From Pseudomonas grimontii (GTDB lineage: Bacteria; Pseudomonadota; Gammaproteobacteria; Pseudomonadales; Pseudomonadaceae): 64,000 nt of DNA. The DNA lies in the NCBI RefSeq assembly GCF_007858185.1, contig NZ_VFES01000004.1, forward strand, positions 124,001-188,000, read 5' to 3'. How positions within the stretch are numbered: the stretch's first letter is position 1; every line of letters begins with the position of its first letter. The position numbers and the translations under genes are program-made. Of the stretch, positions 61,182 to 64,000 are shown piece after piece. Below the pieces are notes generated by a model. It saw nothing but the letters and a program-made list of their open reading frames with translations, ran no database searches and was not told where the DNA came from.

Positions 61182-61361
61182 ATGCCCGAATACAAGCAAC
61201 CACCGCCCGGTACACCCGACCCTGATCGCACACCCGGTGAAGAGGAGCGCGACAACGATGCCCTGCGCCCCAATGACCCGAAAGAACGTGACGAACAGGA
61301 TGATGTTGAGCGCGTCGAAGAAGACCTGGAAAACCTTCACGACAAAGCTCGCCCGCTCTAA
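61182..61361 (+). CDS. Small acidic, disordered protein (59 aa)
   Basis: Short frame beginning MPEYKQPPPGTPDPDRTPGE and ending NLHDKARPL. It is very rich in Asp, Glu, Pro and Arg, with no hydrophobic core. A good ribosome site (TTGAGGTGAA) precedes the ATG, and the next small gene starts 12 bases after its stop. Composition suggests an intrinsically disordered, possibly stress-related protein. I do not recognise a family with a known function. Confidence 0.75.
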   Translation: MPEYKQPPPGTPDPDRTPGEEERDNDALRPNDPKERDEQDDVERVEEDLENLHDKARPL

Positions 61362-61373
61362 CAGGAGACCATG

Positions 61374-61574
61374 ATGAACAAGCGCTCGGATGGGCCCCCC
61401 TCCAATGAACACGCCAGCGGCAAGGATGAGCTGGGATTTGATCCGGACTCGCCCGATGTGGCTGATCCCCAGGTTGATCCGGTAGGTCCGGCCATCGCCC
61501 CATTGGATAAAAAGGACAAGGACGAAGCGAAAAAAAAGCCGCCCTACGATCCGTTGGGCGACTTGAAAAAATAA
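61374..61574 (+). CDS. Small charged protein (66 aa)
   Basis: Begins MNKRSDGPPSNEHASGKDEL and ends KKKPPYDPLGDLKK; rich in Asp, Lys and Pro, and probably disordered. The ATG at 61374 is six bases after AGGAG; an ATG at 61371 is too close to it. It is paired with the similar small gene just upstream and followed by a terminator. No function is recognised. Confidence 0.78.
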   Translation: MNKRSDGPPSNEHASGKDELGFDPDSPDVADPQVDPVGPAIAPLDKKDKDEAKKKPPYDPLGDLKK

Positions 61575-61577
61575 GCT

Positions 61578-61608
61578 GAGCCCCGCCGTTGTGCGGGGCT
61601 TTTGTTTA
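61578..61608 (+). terminator. Rho-independent terminator of the small-protein pair
   Basis: AGCCCCGC-N6-GCGGGGCT is followed by TTTGTTTATTT. It starts four bases after the stop at 61574 and overlaps the end of the convergent gene at 61606. Confidence 0.9.
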
Positions 61609-61842
61609 TTTGGGCGGTGCCCAGGTGACTTCGGTAATGCCGTACTTCTCGGCCCATGGGCGGGTGGTTTTTTTCACCTGCTCATGGCCAACCCGGCCGA
61701 TACGACTGACATGCGCAATGTCAGCGTCAACGGCCGCCCAGTGCCAGGCCTCGGCGTTGTTCATCACTTCGGCACGCACCACGAAGGACTTCGGTTGGCC
61801 GTGCAGTTGGTAGTGGATGGTGTAGATTTTTGCGGTACTCAT
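61606..61842 (-). CDS. Conserved small Pseudomonas protein (possibly DUF6555)
   Basis: 78-residue soluble protein: KIYTIHYQLHGQPKSFVVRA at the start, NNAEAWHWAAVDADIAHV in the middle, WAEKYGITEVTWAPPK at the end. This resembles small proteins common in Pseudomonas with a Y-x-I-x-Y-x-L-x-G-x-P core; DUF6555 is my best recollection of the family. A strong ribosome site (AGGGAGG) precedes the ATG. It is divergent from the arylamine N-acetyltransferase. Function unknown. Confidence 0.8.
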   Translation of the reverse strand: MSTAKIYTIHYQLHGQPKSFVVRAEVMNNAEAWHWAAVDADIAHVSRIGRVGHEQVKKTTRPWAEKYGITEVTWAPPK

Positions 61843-61962
61843 GTTGCCTCCCTGTCTTGTTATAGATGGATAGGGAACGGTTTAAAAAGGTTCATTCAAA
61901 ATGACAATCTGCATGCTTGCGCGGCATAGTGACGCATTCCTCCCGCGCTCAAGGATCGCGCC

Positions 61963-62778
61963 ATGACCCTCCTGAACCACAGCCGTCTGTACCTGCAACG
62001 CCTGGGTTACGAGTCGCCGCCACCGCCCACCCTGCAAACCCTGCGGGATTTGCAACTGCGTCATGTATGCACCTTCGCCTTTGAAAGCCTGTCGACCCTG
62101 CTGCGCCTGCCGGTGCCGATCGACTTGCCCAGTGTCGAGCAGAAAGTCTTGCTCGATGGGCGCGGTGGGTATTGCTATGAGTTGAACCAGATGTTCCTGG
62201 CGCTGTTGCAGGAATTGGGCTTCGAGGCGCGCGGCATTACCGGGCGGGTGGTGATGGGCGGCCCGCCGGACGCACGTACGGCACGCACCCACCGCCTGAG
62301 CCTGGTGACCCTGGACGGCGTGCGCTATATCACCGACGTTGGCTTTGGCGGCATGGTACCCAGCAGTCCGTTGCAGTTGGACACGCAGGCCGTGCAGGCC
62401 ACGGCCCATGAGCCGTATCGCCTGACACTCAATGAGCAGGAAGGCAGCTACACCTTGTGGGCCGAGGTTTCGGGGGAGTGGCGTGGCTTGTATGTGTTCG
62501 ACCTGCAAGTGCAGGCGGCCATCGATTACGAAATCGGCAACTGGTACGTCTCGACCCACCCGGCTTCGCCGTTCCTGGGGCAATTGAAAGTCGCGCTGTT
62601 GGCGCCCGGTAAACGCCATACCTTGAACAACGCCCATTACGCGATCCACGCCCTGGATCAGCCCAGCGAAAAGCGCGTGCTGAACAACGTGCAAGAACTG
62701 AGGGCATTGCTGCGGGACACCTTCGGTATCCGCGTGCCGGTGCACCCGTCGCTGGATGAGGTATTTGCCGGCGGGTAA
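61963..62778 (+). CDS. nat: Arylamine N-acetyltransferase
   Basis: 271-residue enzyme that transfers acetyl from acetyl-CoA to arylamines or arylhydroxylamines. The catalytic triad is clear: Cys71 in GRGGYCYELN, His110 in ARTHRLSLV, and Asp125 in YITDVGFGG, with the family's normal spacing. RHVCTFAFESL near the N-terminus is also conserved (R-x-x-x-x-PFEN in other NATs). It stands alone and is followed by a 258-bp gap before tssA. Confidence 0.95.
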   Translation: MTLLNHSRLYLQRLGYESPPPPTLQTLRDLQLRHVCTFAFESLSTLLRLPVPIDLPSVEQKVLLDGRGGYCYELNQMFLALLQELGFEARGITGRVVMGGPPDARTARTHRLSLVTLDGVRYITDVGFGGMVPSSPLQLDTQAVQATAHEPYRLTLNEQEGSYTLWAEVSGEWRGLYVFDLQVQAAIDYEIGNWYVSTHPASPFLGQLKVALLAPGKRHTLNNAHYAIHALDQPSEKRVLNNVQELRALLRDTFGIRVPVHPSLDEVFAGG

Positions 62779-62893
62779 CTGACACAAGGGCACGCGTCGG
62801 CGTGTTTGAATAGGCGCCTTCAACCCACCCACGCTGCATTCGCAGCTTATTCCTACGCCCTGCCATGACACTGCCTGCATTCGCATGTAGGCG

Positions 62894-62948
62894 TATCGCT
62901 ATATAAATCCGCCCACGCTGAACATTTTCGGCAGTAGGCATAGCGATA
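62894..62948. promoter_or_regulatory. Inverted repeat in the tssA upstream region
   Basis: TATCGCTAT (62894-62902) and ATAGCGATA (62940-62948) are exact complements 37 bases apart, each preceded by a similar GTAGGC. The repeat TGCATTCGCA also occurs twice just upstream (about 62833 and 62877). The type VI promoter region must lie here; no sigma-54 box was found. Confidence 0.4.
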
Positions 62949-63036
62949 GGCTTCAACCGCCTCAGTTTTTCTGAGCCGTTGGATTCGACCTCCCGACGCA
63001 TTGCTCTACCGCCCGAGCAATTTGCACGAGGGACAC

Positions 63037-64000
63037 ATGATGGGGTTGCCCGCCGACGTTCAATCACTGGATTTCACCCGACTGTCCTTGCCACTGGGCG
63101 AGGCCGAGGGCGGTGGCCAGAACTTCGAATATTCGGCGCAATTCTTCGAACTTGAAGAAGAGGGCCAGGGTAAACCCGAGGTGCAGTACGGCGACACGCT
63201 CACCCAGGCCATCGAACCGAACTGGAAGCGGGTCATGGCCCTTGCACTGCCAATGATGGAGCACAGCCGCGATCTGCGCCTGGCCATCTGGGCCACTCGT
63301 GCCCAACTCAATGTGCACGCCTTCGCTGGCCTGGCCAGTGGCCTGGGACTGGTAGAGGGACTGTTGAAAAACTGCTGGGACGGCCTGTACCCAAGACTCG
63401 ACCCGGATGACGGCTACGACCCGTTGCTGCGGATCAATATCCTCGCGTTTCTGTGCGCGCCCGACGGCCTGGTGCACGACGTGTTGGATGCGCCGTTGAT
63501 CAGCGCCCGTGGTATCGGCGCGGTCAGCTTGAGGCTGATCGACCTGGTCATGTCCGATCCTGGCGGCGAGGGCGGTCAGCCGAGTCTGGCGATGATCGAA
63601 GGGGCTTTTACCGATACCGATGTGCAGCAGTTGCGGGCCGTTCACAGTGCACTGACCCAGGCGTTGGCGCACAGCGTGCAGATTGAGCAGTGGCTGACGG
63701 AAAAAGTCGGCGTAGGGCGCGCCATCGACCTCAGTGGCTTGGCTGCACCACTGCGCCGAGCTGCGGAAATAGTCAGCCGGTTCCTGCTCGATCCAGCGCC
63801 ATACGAGGCCGCTGCGGCCACTGTCGCAACCTCAGCCGTGGTCGCACCGAAGCTACCGTACGCGGAGGTCCGCAGCCGCGAAGAGGCGCGCCAGGTCATC
63901 GACCGACTGTGCAGCTATTTTCAGACCCACGAACCCGCAAGCCCGGTGCCGTACCTGCTGCAACGGGCAAAGACCCTCATCGACAAGAACTTCATCGAGT
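63037..64000 (+). CDS. tssA: Type VI secretion system protein TssA (3' end beyond window)
   Basis: At least 321 residues are visible and the frame is open at the window end. The ImpA N-terminal domain is present: IEPNWKRVMALALPMMEHSR, WATRAQLNVHAFAGLASGL, then WDGLYPRLDPDDGYDPLLRI, the TssA hallmark. The later SPVPYLLQRAKTLIDKNFIE matches the typical S-P-x-P-x-L-L-x-R-A motif of TssA. The protein caps and primes the contractile sheath of the secretion machine. CGAGGGA precedes the ATG; an adjacent ATG at 63040 is equally possible. More type VI genes should follow to the right. Confidence 0.93.
   Translation, partial: MMGLPADVQSLDFTRLSLPLGEAEGGGQNFEYSAQFFELEEEGQGKPEVQYGDTLTQAIEPNWKRVMALALPMMEHSRDLRLAIWATRAQLNVHAFAGLASGLGLVEGLLKNCWDGLYPRLDPDDGYDPLLRINILAFLCAPDGLVHDVLDAPLISARGIGAVSLRLIDLVMSDPGGEGGQPSLAMIEGAFTDTDVQQLRAVHSALTQALAHSVQIEQWLTEKVGVGRAIDLSGLAAPLRRAAEIVSRFLLDPAPYEAAAATVATSAVVAPKLPYAEVRSREEARQVIDRLCSYFQTHEPASPVPYLLQRAKTLIDKNFIE

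Noticed and set aside
62779..63036. sigma-54 promoter for the type VI cluster
   Set aside because: No GG-N10-GC element with a reasonable match was found in the gap; only an inverted repeat is visible.
47361..64000. Giant gene as a type VI effector linked to tssA
   Set aside because: The two are over 9 kb apart with unrelated genes between. No PAAR, VgrG, MIX or immunity gene adjoins the giant gene, while the hrp box argues for the type III regulon.

Overview
The window is chromosomal DNA from a Pseudomonas, most likely of the P. fluorescens group. The evidence is the high GC and typical codon use, the gene families and neighbourhoods (liuR-mvaB beside a CrcY-like RNA, tamA-tamB, ppiB-glnS-cysS, a six-gene Mrp antiporter operon, SfnB/DmoA-type sulfur genes, the start of a type VI secretion cluster), and the many REP/REPIN palindromes (GTGGGAGGGGGCTTGCCCCCGAT and relatives) that fill most gaps between genes. 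No tRNA, rRNA, CRISPR array, insertion sequence or prophage was seen.

Layout. 1-4.3 kb: a leftward sRNA with a sigma-54 promoter and six CA motifs (CrcY-like, 3' end cut by the window), then leftward mvaB and its MerR regulator liuR with a perfect LiuR-type palindrome, then a LysR gene divergent from an acyl-CoA dehydrogenase. 4.3-13 kb: a PstS-like/OmpA fusion, xthA, a GNAT acetyltransferase and tamA-tamB. 13-17.8 kb: a MarR-controlled EmrAB-type efflux operon with its own outer-membrane lipoprotein. 18-22.8 kb: lpxH-ppiB divergent from glnS-cysS. 23.1-29.2 kb: Mrp operon (AB fused, C, D, E, F, G). 29.4-31 kb: a DMT exporter divergent from an XRE-cupin regulator. 31-41.4 kb: sulfur-acquisition oxidoreductases behind a sigma-54 promoter, followed by a LIV-type ABC transporter operon that begins with a degenerate acyl-CoA synthetase and ends with an FAD enzyme. 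41.5-47.2 kb: a four-gene ABC exporter divergent from a TetR regulator. 47.3-53.8 kb: a single 2125-codon gene. 54-64 kb: FUSC protein, aldehyde dehydrogenase, DyP peroxidase, two MFS transporters, small proteins, an arylamine N-acetyltransferase and a 3'-truncated tssA.

The most striking item is the giant gene at 47361-53738. Thirty-two bases separate its start codon from a perfect HrpL (hrp) box, GGAACC-N15-CCACTCA. Its N-terminus obeys the usual export-signal rules for Pseudomonas type III effectors. It carries three ~205-residue repeats and ends in a transglutaminase-like Cys-His-Asp domain (C2001, H2029, D2060). I infer a previously uncharacterised, very large type III effector or toxin. 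No secretion apparatus lies in the window, so this rests on promoter and protein features alone.

Second-rank items are the CrcY-type RNA with a CbrB-like upstream palindrome; two relics kept in operons (a C-terminal SfnB fragment and an acyl-CoA synthetase without its ATP loop); a sulfur gene whose last codons and stop come from a REP; a 158-bp element with 16-bp terminal inverted repeats inserted in a REPIN between 10-bp direct repeats; and a 17-nt cassette shared by the hairpin loops of two different REP families.
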